From Megamerina dolium (Eukaryota > Arthropoda > Insecta > Diptera > Megamerinidae): 64,000 bases of DNA. Below the pieces are notes generated by a model, which saw nothing but the letters and a program-made list of their open reading frames with translations, did not search any database and was not told the origin of the DNA. Positions 21,745 to 33,510 of the stretch are shown here, in pieces. How positions within the stretch are numbered: position 1 is the stretch's first letter; the number at the start of each line of letters is the position of its first letter. The position numbers and the translations under genes were made by a program. The stretch lies in contig OY978526.1 of the NCBI GenBank assembly GCA_963854835.1, positions 71,334,418 through 71,398,417 of the forward strand, written 5' to 3'.

Positions 21745-22800
21745 AATGAGCCTAATAACTCATCCAGCTAATAGGGCTATGTATGATGCGAGATCAACGC
21801 GTACTTGGTGCACGTTCAACAATTCTTCAGCCACAGAAGCCTTATACTCTCGCCTGAGAAGTCTAATGCAACACTCTTTACCACCTGGGCTAAGGAGCTC
21901 AGAGCCGTGCTTTCAATGGCAGTCGATGGCAGAACTATTCCGATTGTGAATAGACCTAAAATCCTCGGAGTTACTTTTGATAGTCTCATGACCTTTGCAG
22001 CTCACGTTGATTATACCATCCAATGGTTGCATGGCAGAAATAATGTCCTTAAGGCACTGGCCGGCACTGGCTGGAGGGAAAGACAATGAGACGCTGCTCA
22101 TCACCTAATTTGGACGCCACTCATAAGCGACACGCAATGGCGGCTTCTGCAAACCCGGCAGAATACTGCTTTGCGCATCATCACGGACTGCCATAAGATG
22201 GCACATGAAGATCATCTACATTAGGAAACGCAAATACTAAAAGTGCATGAGCACAACGAATTGCTTTCGCTACAATTTCTTCTTTCCTGCCACCTTCCCG
22301 CACACCCCAACAACCGTTTAATGCAGCTTGCCCCTCCCCGGCGTAACATTCGTGGTGGCCCACGCTCATTTGATGGGCATGTCAGTCACTTGCTCGATAA
22401 TTTGAGCTCTAGTACGCATAGGGCGGCTATGTATTCACTGCATCAACGTGCGGTGGAGGTGGCCATCGAGGGTCATGCTCATCACATCGTGCCCACCTCC
22501 AATAGCAGACTGCGAACAACAGCTCCCTAGATCCGCTCGTGCCATTTTGGCACAGCTAACATCTGGATGGAGTGTCTATCTAAACTGCTACATGCTCCGG
22601 CTGGCTGATACAATTCCAGACCGGTGACCGCGGTGCCAACAGAGCCAGCACGACACCCGTCATCTTTTCGCCTGCCCCAGAAGGCCTACCAGTTTGACCC
22701 CCTCTGCACTGTGGACGCACCCCCTGGAGGCTACTGTCTTCCTGGAGCTGGTCGATGCGAACAACAACGAAATCGTTGTCTGTTACAACAACAACATGTA
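21745..22800 (+). pseudogene. Jockey-clade LINE 3' part, sense, degraded
   Basis: The RT thumb and C-terminal region of a Jockey-type ORF2 can be followed: LILSPEKSNATLFTTW, RPKILGVTFDSLMTFAAHV, NNVLKALAGTGW, then NTALRIITDCHKMAHEDHLH, VHEHNELLSLQFLL, LAPPRRNIRGGPRSFDGH, and finally IPDRC-like and ARHPSSFRLPQKA remains in a shifted frame. The core RT palm with YxDD is absent (5' truncation). Indels near 22085 and 22600 and several stops disrupt it. The 3' end shows ACAACAACAACA (22789-22797), typical of these tails. The segment 22495-22770 is near-identical to the fragment at 53.0-53.3 kb. Confidence 0.8.
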
Positions 22801-24235
22801 TGATGATGGGCTCTGAAGATTCTCCTATAGATTTTGTCAATTTCAAACTGGAAAATTTTGAGAAGACAAATAGAATTTTTAGTTGAAAATTTCCACCGAA
22901 TTCTCACTGCCTTTCAAATGAAAATATATTCTTTGATGACAATGGAATTCTTTGATATTATTAACGTAGTACTAAATGCGTTCGTAAAATTATAATCAAA
23001 TTAATAATATTCTCATAACCAAATAGGGTGCTGTCATTTTTCACATATGTAAATAAATAAATACGAAATGATGCACTCAATTCACATGCACTACGTCAAC
23101 ATATTATGGCTGATTGTAAAATGTCATAGTTCATAATAGCAGTAGTAGTTCTTGTTGTTGTTGTTGTAGTCAAAGCATACTGCTACTGCAATACTATTAC
23201 GTATTGTTTGCAATTGACACGTTTTATTAGCCAAAACTTAAGTGTCACTCAGAAAAGTGCTCATTAAATTGCTTGATTGCTTCCTGTGCAGTACATTTTA
23301 ACCCACGTATCGTACATGCATACATACGTATGACATTAGTATATGTGTATGTTCATATTTTTGTATATACGAGCACTTAAGTGTATTATGTAGATATGTA
23401 CATGTATATTAACTACAATATAATGCCAATTTAATATCGCCATCGCCATCGCCATCGCCATTATACCTTACATATATTTTGAGTATACAATATAGCATTT
23501 AATAACACTTATAAAATTATATTAAGCTTTAAATGCCCCCTGAAGTTGCTTCTTTAAAAAACAAAAAACAAAAAAACAAAAGCAAGAAAAAACAATTTCA
23601 AGTAGATATTATTTTTCAGTAGAAAGTGAATTGATTTCCTGTGCCACTAGCTGATAAATATACATTTTGTCAAAAAACAATTCGGCTTTTGAATGATCTG
23701 AATCCCTTTTCAATTTGACTCCATTTGAAGCAATATACCGTTTCCCACAATAATCTCAGTCGTAAAAGCACTTTTCAAATTCAAATTCCGTTATGGACTT
23801 CAAATCCTTCAATGATTTTGGTTTTATAGATTTTTTCAACTTAAATCAACGTTCACAAAGTAATAATATGAGTTTGAGCAAGACTAAAAAATCAGCAGGG
23901 GTTAAGCTCGGCAAAAACGGAGGTTGCTCAACATTTGTTGAGCCGCTTTGGTACGAAATCTCTTTTGCAAACATCTCCTAATGCCCATATAATATTATTT
24001 GTTGAAGGCTTCTTCACCCCGAAAAAAATCTGAATAGACAGCATTACGAGACACACTTTAAGTCAACTAAGAACTAACATCTTTAAATATAGTACTTCAA
24101 AGATTGCGCTAAAACTTCACCTCATCGTTTCGGAGATTTAATCAAAAACAGAAATTAAAATCTACATTGAATAGCGACTTTTAATAAAACTACTTCTGCT
24201 ATAACGCTGAACTTTGGGTTTTGTAATCACTCTCT
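22801..24235. other. AT-rich DNA; orphan 62-codon frame
   Basis: Short TTG triplets near 23154-23168 and four GCCATC hexamers near 23439-23460. A frame at 23793-23981 begins MDFKSFNDFGFIDFFNLN and ends EPLWYEISFANIS; it is not low complexity, but no family is recognised, so I do not call it a gene. Confidence 0.4.
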
Positions 24236-25141
24236 GTAGAGTGCTGGGCAGTTGAAAGTTGACATTGTATGGTTTCCCTTACACCAGCCTCCTTACGGCT
24301 CTTGCAGCCATTCTGTAAACGTGGGATGCTGTGAGGCAGAGTCCCCTGATTGCTGCCGCCATTGTCCTACAATATTTTCTGTCAATGTGCTATGAGAAAA
24401 AAGGGTGCCCTCTTGGCGGCAGTCTCATTTACCTGTGCACTTTTTGCTCTAGTATTCAATATAATCATAGGCTTTTACCTCTAGATGATCATTTTATTCT
24501 ATTGAACTATTATAGTGATAGTATTTGATCCAGCAACTATTCCACTCAGAGTTCGCTTTGTTGCTTTTCTAGCCGCACAAGCATCTGCTGGAGGTCTATG
24601 ACATGCTCTGGCAATTTTTATGACTGGGTTATGTCTGTCCTCTAGCTGTGAAATTTGCATCAGCCATCATACTCAGCCTTCCATTTCTCAGAGTTTCAGC
24701 CCTGTTTCTATAAAATCCAGCAGCTGTGAGAAATTAAATATGTTGATCAAGAAATGTGGACTGTGGGCGATAATTTTTCAACTCAAATTCTCTTTAGCAA
24801 TGTGGCTCTGGTGTATACTGGTCTTCTGTATACTGGTTTGGCAGCGTAAAAATTTCAGTTGGATTGAATTGAGTGCCCGATGGTGGCGATCACTAGACCT
24901 ATCAGGGGCTTAACGATACTAGATGCCCATTCTTTCAATGTTTTATAATAGAAATCATTGATGATTCTAGTAGTATTTGCAAATATCCAAAGGTAATTCG
25001 CCACCAAAGTATTGGGGATCCAAGACATATCAGTCTTGACTTGAAGGTCGCAGTTCGGTAGCATAAGAAATTTTCTAAAGCTTCCTGAGAATTGCAGGCA
25101 TTCCCTGGAATCGTTACTGCTGGTGATTTCAATTTTACACT
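24236..25141. other. Unidentified block of moderate GC, possible old repeat
   Basis: It is less AT-rich than its surroundings. Antisense frames at 24855-25064 and 24935-25132 encode non-repetitive peptides such as DMSWIPNTLVANYLWIFAN and IVKPLIGLVIATIGHSIQSN that switch frame, which looks like a decayed coding sequence. I do not recognise the family. Confidence 0.35.
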
Positions 25142-25474
25142 GTGGGTACCGTGGCTCAGTGGTTAGTATGTTGGCCTTCCGATCTGTAGGTCATGGGTTC
25201 AATCCCCGGCTAAAGCATAACAAATTTAATAACGAAAAGATTTTTCATTCGAACGGTACCCACCTGTCGGCAAGCAATTGGCAATTCTTCTGGCAGTAAC
25301 AATTAGCCCTGGAAGAGCTTTTGACAGAACTCTGTGACAAAGCGATGAGACAAGGGTTCTGCCGTTCGGAATCGGCTAAAATAAGTAGGTCCCTTCTAAT
25401 GCTGTCCAAAATTTAACACGGCCAAAGAGTCCTTTGGGGCTTTAAGTGCTGCAAATTTTGTTTTTTTTTTTTGT
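25142..25474 (+). repeat. tRNA-derived SINE with intact A and B boxes
   Basis: The best-preserved tRNA head in the window. The A box TGGCTCAGTGG is perfect, and the B-box-like GGTTCAATCC has one change from consensus. The spacing is tRNA-like (GGCCTTCCGATCTGTAGGTC between them). The body has TTTTTCATTCGAACGGTACC, CACCTGTCGGCAAGCAATTG, CTGCCGTTCGGAATCGGC, and ends AGTCCTTTGGGGCTTTAAG followed by a T run at 25461-25474. No convincing target duplication was found. Confidence 0.85.
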
Positions 25475-26484
25475 TACTCGTAGACCGCTATCACACTGTG
25501 CCCAGTTACTAAACAAATGATCATGCTAGCATACGATACTTGGGCCGTATTCTTTTGCAACTGACAAAGAAGCCACGGTAATTGTCATTCCTCAACTATT
25601 TGACCATATGATAAGCTAATTTTGTGGCATAAATTTTAAAATACAGAATGTGTGGATCCAACATCAATAGCTTTTAGTAGAAAAAATTATCAATTATCAA
25701 GTAGATCAAAATGAATATCAACAATAAGTAAAATATTCAAAATAAAATTCAACAAAATTGAAGCAATTGTTGGCAGCGCTACCACTAATTAATTCACTCA
25801 CCTTAATTAAATGCGATTTAGTATATTTCCTTTTTAGGTTGCTGTTTTTTGTTGCTTTTTTTCGGTTCTTTGTTTCAGCTTTCCGTTGATACTTAGTGCT
25901 CTATATTGTATATAGATGCGGTCTCACTCTCTTTTTGCTTCCTTACTCTTTCTGTCGACCATATAACTATCTCATTCGTTGAAACAGCCTCTGCACCGTT
26001 TGTTCCTCTGCTATTTAATCGTATATTTAGATATGTGAAATATACGAGTGTGTAATTAGTCTAACAAAATTGTATTGTTTGTTTAATTTTCACTTAATTG
26101 CATTGACGTTGCTTGTATTATTATTATTATTATTATTTTTTTTTGTGTGATAGTATTGTTGTTGTTGTTGCTTTTGATGATTTTATTATTATTCCTATTT
26201 GCATACTACAGATTTAGTAGGTAGAGAGATATATGAGAAATTGGTTACAATACGCTAATTTATGACAATACATATTTTCACATAATTTCATTGAATTTTA
26301 TATTTGGTATTTATTTCATTTATGTTGTTGGTTTTGTCTATAATTATAATTCAAAATTTATTTGTTCATTTTTAATAGCCAAAAGTTATAATAATTGTTA
26401 TTAGTATTTTAGGTTTAATTAAGTTGATTTTTAATTGCGCGGTTTTTGTATTGACTATATTGATGGGTTAGTTAGTTTGGTTCT
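25475..26484. other. AT-rich DNA, no feature seen
   Basis: T- and TTA-rich sequence (TTA triplets near 26117-26139) with no supported gene or recognisable mobile element. Confidence 0.5.
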
Positions 26485-27125
26485 CAGATATCAGATATCA
26501 AATATTATTCATTTAATATCAGTTACTAGGCATCAGATAACAGTTATTAGGTATTAGGCGTCAATTATTAGGAATCGAGTATCCAATCTTAGTTATTAAT
26601 TAGGAGAAGTATGGTATGAATTCTAACAAATGAAAGGCCTGATGTAAGATATCAAATATCAGTATAAGGTATAAGTTATTAGGTAAGAGTTATTATGTAT
26701 TACATATCAGAAATCAAATAACAGTTACGTATAAGTTATTAGGTATTAGATATCAGAAATCAGAGCCGTTCTCATTGCAATCGGGTCTCCGCCCCCAAAA
26801 CGGACTCCGAACTTTAGATCACCTCCTGGGTTCGGACCAAGGATTGCTATCCCAGATTAGATTTTTCGAAATCACGATTTTCTCAAGAAATCAACTATCA
26901 GAGATAAGTTATAAGGTAACAATTATTACGTATTAAATATTATAAATTAGATATCAGGTATTTGCTATCAATTTCAAAATATCAGGTATTATTAGGTAAA
27001 AATTATCAACTACTATCGTATGTAGATCATTATTAAATAAGAGTTATCACATGCCAGGTTTCAGATCAGGTATCAGATATCACCTATAAGATCCATATCA
27101 GATATCAAATACAAAGTATTAGATC
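26485..27125. repeat. Degenerate ATCAGATATC / AGTTATTAGGTAT minisatellite with GC-rich insert
   Basis: Variants of ATCAGATATCA, GTTATTAGGTATTAG and ATATCAGAAATCA recur dozens of times with irregular spacing of roughly 10-25 bp. A non-repeat block at about 26764-26885 (TCTCATTGCAATCGGGTCTC, CGGACTCCGAACTTTAGATC, CTCCTGGGTTCGGACC) is markedly GC-richer and interrupts the pattern. Confidence 0.7.
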
Positions 27126-27289
27126 TATGACACCAACCAAACCATCAATATAGTCAGGTCATAAACCATTCTTCCTCGTCAGGAACCTTTAAGGTAGATA
27201 TATGATATATGACTTTATGACGTCAATAGACTTTATAAATCATCTAAGATATTTTATTTCAAATTTATTTATGCTCTCATCTAATCAGA

Positions 27290-28470
27290 TGACGATCAAG
27301 CATATCTATCATAGAAAAGTATGCTTCCAAATGCAACTTTTTAGACTTTGAGAACGAAAATATAAAGCTAATAAGATGAAACTCAGTATATAAGATTTAC
27401 TTGGTTAGAAAATAAATATATTCAAGAATGTTTAAAATCTCATGAAAGTTACAACTACCTCCCATACAAAAGTATGCGTTTATATGAATATTTTAACATT
27501 TTTCACATGAAAATATAAAGCTATCGAACTGAAACATAGTATATAAGATTTATTTGATTAAACAATGGATATATTGCAAAAATTATTGCAATCGTATCAA
27601 GACGACGTCTAGCTCCCATACAAAAGTATGTTTACTTTCACACTTTGTGCACTCAAATATAAATCTGTGGAACTAAAACAAAGTATAAAGTATTAATTTG
27701 ATTAGAAAATGAATATCTTTTAAAATTGATGAAATCGAGTAAAGTCTACACCTACCTCCCATGCAAATGCATGCCTCCATAAGTATATTTTAAAGCAGTT
27801 CATATCTCAATTCTAAATCAGTAATATTAAAACTTGGTATGTAGGCTTAATTTAAGCAGAAAAAGAATATATAAAAGAAATTATGATGTAATTGGATAAA
27901 AATCAAGCCTACCTCCCATACAAATGTCTGCTTAGATTCATATGTTTTAACACTATTTGCGTGAATATATAAATCTATCGTATAGTTATCAAGTATTTTA
28001 GATTAATTTTACCAGAAAATCAATATAATCCCGAATTAAAGGAATCGTATGAATGCCAAGCCTAGCTGTCATACAAAAGTATGTTTTCAAATGTATATTT
28101 TCAGACTTTTCAAATGGAAAATATTAAGCAATCAACTTGAAACTTCGTACATATGATTATATTTGCTAACAAATGAAACAGCTCAAGAATAGGAATAATC
28201 GGATAAAAGCAACGTCTAGCTCCCATACAAAAGTGTGTTTTCAAGCGCATATTTTCAGATTTTTTGCAAGAAACTGTAAAGCTATAGTACTGAAATTTGA
28301 CACAGATAATTATTTTGATACTAAAACGAATTTTGTATGAAAAAACGGATTATCGCAGTAAAATTACGTCTATCTCTCGTACAAAATTGTGTTTTTTTTC
28401 GAATGAATATCAGTCTCTCTGTCATAGTATATGATATCTAAACTTTGATATTATTGAATTTAGACTTTTT
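27290..28470 (-). repeat. 153-bp tandem repeat array, copy 4 (reverse, eight units)
   Basis: Reverse core positions are 27310, 27463, 27617, 27770, 27917, 28070, 28224 and 28378, with spacings 153, 154, 153, 147, 153, 154 and 154. Consensus blocks are CTACCTCCCATACAAAAGTATG, AAATATAAAGCTATCG, TGAAACTCAGTATATAAG and TTTGATTAGAAAATGAATAT. It is the longest array of this family in the window. Confidence 0.87.
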
Positions 28471-30424
28471 AAACTTATCTGACAATTATACATGTTATTT
28501 TCATCCATATACTTCCATGTAGGTATACTCGTTTGTAAAATAAAAGCTTTAAATGTACACATTACATTATATACCTACGAGTATTCCAAAAATAGCATTG
28601 TAATATTTCACAAATTCAATACAAGTCCTACATCTATATACGTTTAATATAAGTGACTACTTGAATGTATTACGAGTATCTGTGTGTACGAGTATGCTTA
28701 AATTGAATCTACTTGTATATAATTATCATATACGACTACATACAAATGTAGATTTCTACAATAAAAATGTAAAATTGTGCTATTTTCGTTTCATTTTTCT
28801 TTTCTTCTTCTTCTTCTGTTCTTCTTGTTGTTAAATTGTAGTTTTTATTATGATTATATTTCAATAACGATTGCTTCCTCCGTTTGGAGTGAAGTAGACA
28901 ATACAGAGTAAGAGTGCCTAGATATATACACAAAATCAAAAACATTTGGAGAGATGACTTTACTCCATTTTCACAAATAATATTGTTAGTTTCCGGTCAT
29001 TTACTTGAGCATCCGTTTGCCGCTAGAATTGGCGACGACAACATTATTATTTATAATATACCAAACAGTTGGTATATACATAAGTACTTGGGGCAATATT
29101 ACGACTGACTTTATATTTATTTCTAAAATTTAATTCAAAACTACTTGAAATTATAGAATTTACATAGCTGAATATGAGTCGGTACTCATTCCATATTACT
29201 ATATTCCCTTCTATTAGCTTCAAAATATCACATTGATATATTTCTTATTAATGTGTTTGTAGTTCATTTGAATTTCCATCCATAATTTTGAAATTATTTA
29301 TTTCATTAATTGTCATTAATTAATTTTTTTCCCTCTTTTTCCCCCCTTTACATATAATTTTTATGATTATTTGTTAGAGAGAGAGAGAGAGAGAAAAAAC
29401 CAAATCAAGCACTAAACAATTATCCTTATGACCGGCCATTGCCTTATGTTTAAGATGCTTTTAGTGGTGTATGATTATGTACATACATTTCAACTGATGC
29501 TTTTTATAGTATGTACTTGTAAATATATGTTTGTATATGTAGGTAACGACCTACCTATGTACCTACCTCCCTACTCATAATTGTATATATGCTTTTGCTT
29601 TTGGCATTCAACGTCCTTACAGTCGTCAACAATGTGTTGTTGCCATTTTTATCGTCATCGTCGTGGCTGTCGTCTTTTCCTAATTCTTCTTCTTTTGCTC
29701 TCATTTTTTACTTCGAGGTCTCTTTACACTTTGTCTCTCTCTCTCTCTCTCTCTCTCTTTAATAATTTTCTCTCACTATAACGTTGCTATTCACAATACT
29801 CATACTGTACTCAATTTATTTCTACCTTTTTGAGGCTGTGGCCGTGTGTTGAATAACTTTTTTTTGCGTGTGTTGATTGTTTTGTTTTTCATTCTTATTT
29901 TTTTGTTTTCTAAATTTTGTTGTTGTTATCCTTTTACCTACACACTTATTTGGGTACATAAAAATTAATTGAAAGAAATTGTAGAGTAGTAGCAGTAAAA
30001 AGCAGACAGTAAAGAAAAGCACTTACTTTTATTTTGCAAAAAGAAAGTCATCAAAAAATGTTAAAGAAATTATAAATCCTATCCTATCTTAGTAGCATAG
30101 CAATAAAACTAATGTAAAGCAATTATATGGTTTGTTTCTCAACAGAATTTTGTACAGCATTGGAAGCGACCTACTTATACGAATACATATTGAATGATTT
30201 CAAACATTCTGAACTCTTGTAGGATCATTTTAACTCAACTATGTCACAGAGATCTGTCAAAATATTTTTCAGAGCAAATTCGACAGCAAAAAACACGCCA
30301 AAAATTGACGACTTCTTGTGGCATATTGTTTTCAAAGTGTCTTTCAATTGGCTAGATTTTCAAAATATCTAATTTGTTATCAAAGATGATAAATTATAGT
30401 GTAATTATGTTTAAAATATTCATA
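28471..30424. other. AT-rich DNA with microsatellites
   Basis: Includes a short GA run near 29379-29393 and a TC run at 29733-29758. Frames at 28914-29108, 29581-29781 and 29822-30022 have no recognisable motif. Confidence 0.5.
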
Positions 30425-30594
30425 GAATTTGAAAAAAAAAATTTCACTCTGAGTGTGTTATGTGTTTTACTTTATGGAAAGTTGTTGAAGAGTAAACATT
30501 TTTGAAAGTGAATTTGAAAAAAAAAATTTCACTCTGAGTGTGTTATGTGTTTTACTTTATGGAAAGTTGTTGAAGAGTAAACATTTTTGAAAGT
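30425..30594 (+). repeat. Exact 85-bp tandem duplication
   Basis: Unit 1 is 30425-30509 and unit 2 is 30510-30594; both start GAATTTGAAAAAAAAAATTT and end ACATTTTTGAAAGT. I see no difference between them by eye, so the duplication is recent, or an assembly artefact. Confidence 0.85.
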
Positions 30595-30668
30595 GAAAAT
30601 TACATTACCAACTAAAGCGGAATACATGACGTATTAGTAATATTTATATTTGCATGGTATGCCATATA

Positions 30669-31836
30669 TCAGGTGTAGTAAAACGAAATCCATTATTTTT
30701 CCAATAGATGGCTGTATCTCACGTTGTATAAGTGCGATCGTTAGAAAGATAGGATTTCGTACTAAATAAACTTTTCTGGCAGTTTAACGATTACTTGACT
30801 CAGTATTGTTTGAGCACGCGTCAAAGATGGACACCAGTAAACAGAAAATACGTCATATATTACAGTTTCTCTTCGATAATGGCGATAATGCAAGCCAGAC
30901 GTTTGAAAATGTGAATAGTGTTTATGGTCCTGATACTGTTAGGTGCAATTTTGGTTTCGTCGATTCTGTTCCGCTAAATCAGACCATGCTCTGGAAGGCC
31001 AATTGTCGAAAATATCGAGAAAGTAATGGAAATCGTCAAGCCTGACTGTCATGTAAGCACTGCAGCTAAACATTGCACAAAAAGTCGTTTGGAACCATTT
31101 AAATAATGCTGGATACAGAAAGAAGCTGGGTGTATGGGTGCCATACGAGTTAACGCAAAAAAAAAACCTCATGGACCGAATTTCCATCTGCGAATCGCTG
31201 CTGAAATGCAACAAAATCGATTTATTTCTGAAGCGGATGGTTACTGGTGATGAAAAATGGGTCACTTATGACAACGTCAAACGAAAACGGTCGTGGTCGA
31301 ATCGCGGTGAGCCGGCGCAAACGGTGGCGAAGCCACGATTGACAGTCAGGAAGGTTTTGCTATGTGTTTGGTTGAAACTCTCTAGGCCAAACTCTTAATT
31401 GGGGCCTGTACTGTCAACAATTGGACCGTATGAAGGAATCAATCGCCCTGAAGCGGCCAGCTTTGGCCAATAGGAGAGGAATTGTGCCACACACATCGAT
31501 AGTGACTCGCCAGAAACTCCGGGAGCTTGGTTGAGAGGTTCTTATGCATCCACTTGGCACCAAGTGATTACTACCTGTTCCTGTCTATGGCGAATGATTT
31601 TGTTGATGAAAAATTCGCCTCAAGAGAAGCTTGTGAAAATCGACTGTCCCAGTTTTTTTTTTTGCCAATAGGGACGAGGATTTCTATGAGAGTGGCATTA
31701 TGAAACTACCTTCAAAATGGCAGCAAGTTATCGAACAAAACGGTGCATATTTGACCTAAATTGGATCATTCTAACTATGCTAAATAAAACCTTCAATTTA
31801 ATTCAAACATAATGGATTTCTTTTTACTAGACCTTA
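30669..31836 (+). mobile_element. Mariner element with decayed transposase
   Basis: Imperfect terminal inverted repeats are visible: left CAGGTGTAGTAAAACGAAAT from 30670 and right ending ATTTCTTTTTACTAGACCTT at about 31835, matching in reverse complement at most positions through AAATCCATTAT. TA dinucleotides flank both ends. The length of about 1.17 kb is slightly below the usual ~1.3 kb, consistent with internal deletions. Confidence 0.75.
30827..31759 (+). pseudogene. Mariner transposase pseudogene
   Basis: The N-terminal helix-turn-helix region starts MDTSKQKIRHILQFLFDNGD. The middle reads GVWVPYELTQ, then after a lysine expansion DRISICESLLKCNKIDLFLK and MVTGDEKWVTYDN, with the first catalytic Asp in TGDEKW. 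The HDNARPH-type segment with the second Asp is missing (the sequence goes RRGIVPHTSIV), and the SPDLAPSDYHLF segment is frame-disrupted. The C-terminus is recognisable in frame: FYESGIMKLPSKWQQVIEQN. Stops occur at several points, so it is inactive. Confidence 0.8.
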
Positions 31837-31839
31837 TAT

Positions 31840-32284
31840 ATATATATTCATTGTCATATTGCATATATACTTGCCGATTTTCCATGTATCTCTGGTAAAA
31901 TACACCACAATAAATAATACAATAGCATAGATTCACATAGATCATATTTGAAGAAAGTGACAAGTGACATTTGCTTATGCATTCAACTTGTATCGGTTCT
32001 TGAAATTGTAATAATTTTGTAAGAAATGTTGTAATTAGTAAAATGTAGTCATTATGTTGTACCAGAAAGAACAGCCTGTAAATGGCTTGTTCATTTTCCT
32101 TCTGAAAATTTCGATATCAAAGATGCACCTACTATGCATCTTATCGATCACTCAAACTAAAAAGGTTAATAAAAACTTGCAATAGATTGAGGTAGACCAG
32201 CAGCTTAACATCGTAACTATTACTAAAGAGTTAATTCATTACCAAATAATTTTAAATCATTTGAAAAAGGCTAAATTCAAATAG
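31840..32284. other. AT-rich DNA, possibly N-terminal debris of the next fossil
   Basis: No reading frame could be followed. Its position 5' of the DD41D remains suggests it may hold that element's decayed start. Confidence 0.3.
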
Positions 32285-33075
32285 AAGCTTAATGTTTTGG
32301 TTCAAAATGAATTAGCACTGAAAAATTCAATGGGTCACGCAAGATCGATTTTTTATTCAGTGATGAGATCCACTTTGGAGTGGTGGAATTATTGCTCCAT
32401 ACTGCAGGAATGTATTCGTTTGCAACTTCAAAACAGAAAATAGAATGGAATGGAGTGTATGTTTCATCAGTGCCTGTCATGAAAAGCAATAACAAATAAC
32501 GTACAACGTACTCGTAGTACTCTGAAACTCTCGTAGTACTCTCAAATATTCGTTTATTTGAAGAGAAAAAACGATTGTATGGAATATTTCTTGTACAAGA
32601 AACGAATGCGTTATTCTATTTGCCTAATATTTTACTCTCACTCATTCACATTCTATTTAGATATACTTTGCAAATATTGTATATGTTTTGAGAGTAAAGA
32701 GAATCATTCGAAAATCAAATACATCCTCGCATCTCTTTAGTATAAATGTGGATTCCAGCAAGATGGCACTATATGCCATACATCGAACATAGCAATCGAT
32801 TTATTAAAGGAAACATTTGGCAACAGCATAATCTCTCGAAATGAACCATGTGAATTATCCTGCAAGATCTTGCGATATAACGCCTCTGATCAATTTTTTG
32901 TGGTGATATGAGAGTGGACTACTTTATGTTCATAGCCCAGGAACTTTAGATAGATCACAAGCCAACGTTGAGTGAACTATTGCCAATATTAGACCACAAT
33001 TGCTTGAAGAAGTAACCGAAAATAGAGTTTTCAAATTACGCCACGCCATCAAACCAGCGCGAAATCATATTTAAA
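32285..33075 (+). pseudogene. Second DD41D (rosa-like) transposase fossil
   Basis: FSDEIHF (first catalytic Asp) lies near 32358. After a ~250-bp unrelated AT-rich stretch (about 32500-32750), FQQDGTICHTSNIAIDLLKE (second Asp) starts at about 32755, followed by TFGNSIISRN, then in a shifted frame PARSCDITPL where the third Asp falls in a disrupted PLxxF segment, and TIANIRPQLLEEVTENRVFK, LRHAIKP at the end. The order and sequence match the minus-strand element at 61.8-62.9 kb (FQQDGATCHTTRANMALLQE). No terminal repeats were identified. Confidence 0.65.
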
Positions 33076-33089
33076 TTGATGAATTATAT

Positions 33090-33510
33090 TTCATTTCATT
33101 TCATATAAAGCTATCGAACTAAAACTTGGTTAAAAAAAAAAAAACACTGGTTTGATCACTGAATAAAAATAAATAAATGTGTGGCACTTATAGGCCGTGA
33201 AGAGTCCTTTGGCCAAGCTTCTCTTCAATTACTGTTGTGTGTGTTAAATTTTGGGCAGTATTAGTAGGGACCTACTTATATTAGACGGTTCCGAATGGCA
33301 GAACCCTTCTGAAATCACTTTTTCTTAACCCTTATCAGCTGAAACTCAGTGCAGAAAGTATATTTACCAACAACTAAAAGAGTTTGAGAATGGACAGAAT
33401 CGAATAAAAATCACTTCTACTTCCCATATATATTCATACTATATTTTGCACATGAAAATATAAAGTTAGCAAACATAAATTCGGTACATTCAAGTAGTTC
33501 CAAAATGAGA
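33090..33510 (-). repeat. 153-bp repeat remnant interrupted by a SINE (copy 5)
   Basis: 33100-33135 (ATATAAAGCTATCGAACTAAAA) and 33340-33500 (CAGCTGAAACTCAGTGCAG, AAAAATCACTTCTACTTCCC, CACATGAAAATATAAAG) match the reverse-oriented 153-bp unit. They are separated by the antisense SINE at 33161-33325. Confidence 0.65.
33161..33325 (-). repeat. tRNA-derived SINE 3' part, antisense
   Basis: Reverse complement of the GCCCTTTGGGGCTTT-type end: AAGAGTCCTTTGGCCAAGCT, CTTCTCTTCAATTACTGTTG, TAGGGACCTACTTATATTAG, CGGTTCCGAATGGCAGAACC. The A-rich strand start (GAATAAAAATAAATAAATG) is the SINE tail. The tRNA head is truncated. Confidence 0.75.

Noticed and set aside
25142..25215. Functional tRNA gene
   Set aside because: The head fits tRNA promoter boxes, but the same head and the long shared body recur in other copies, so it is a SINE.
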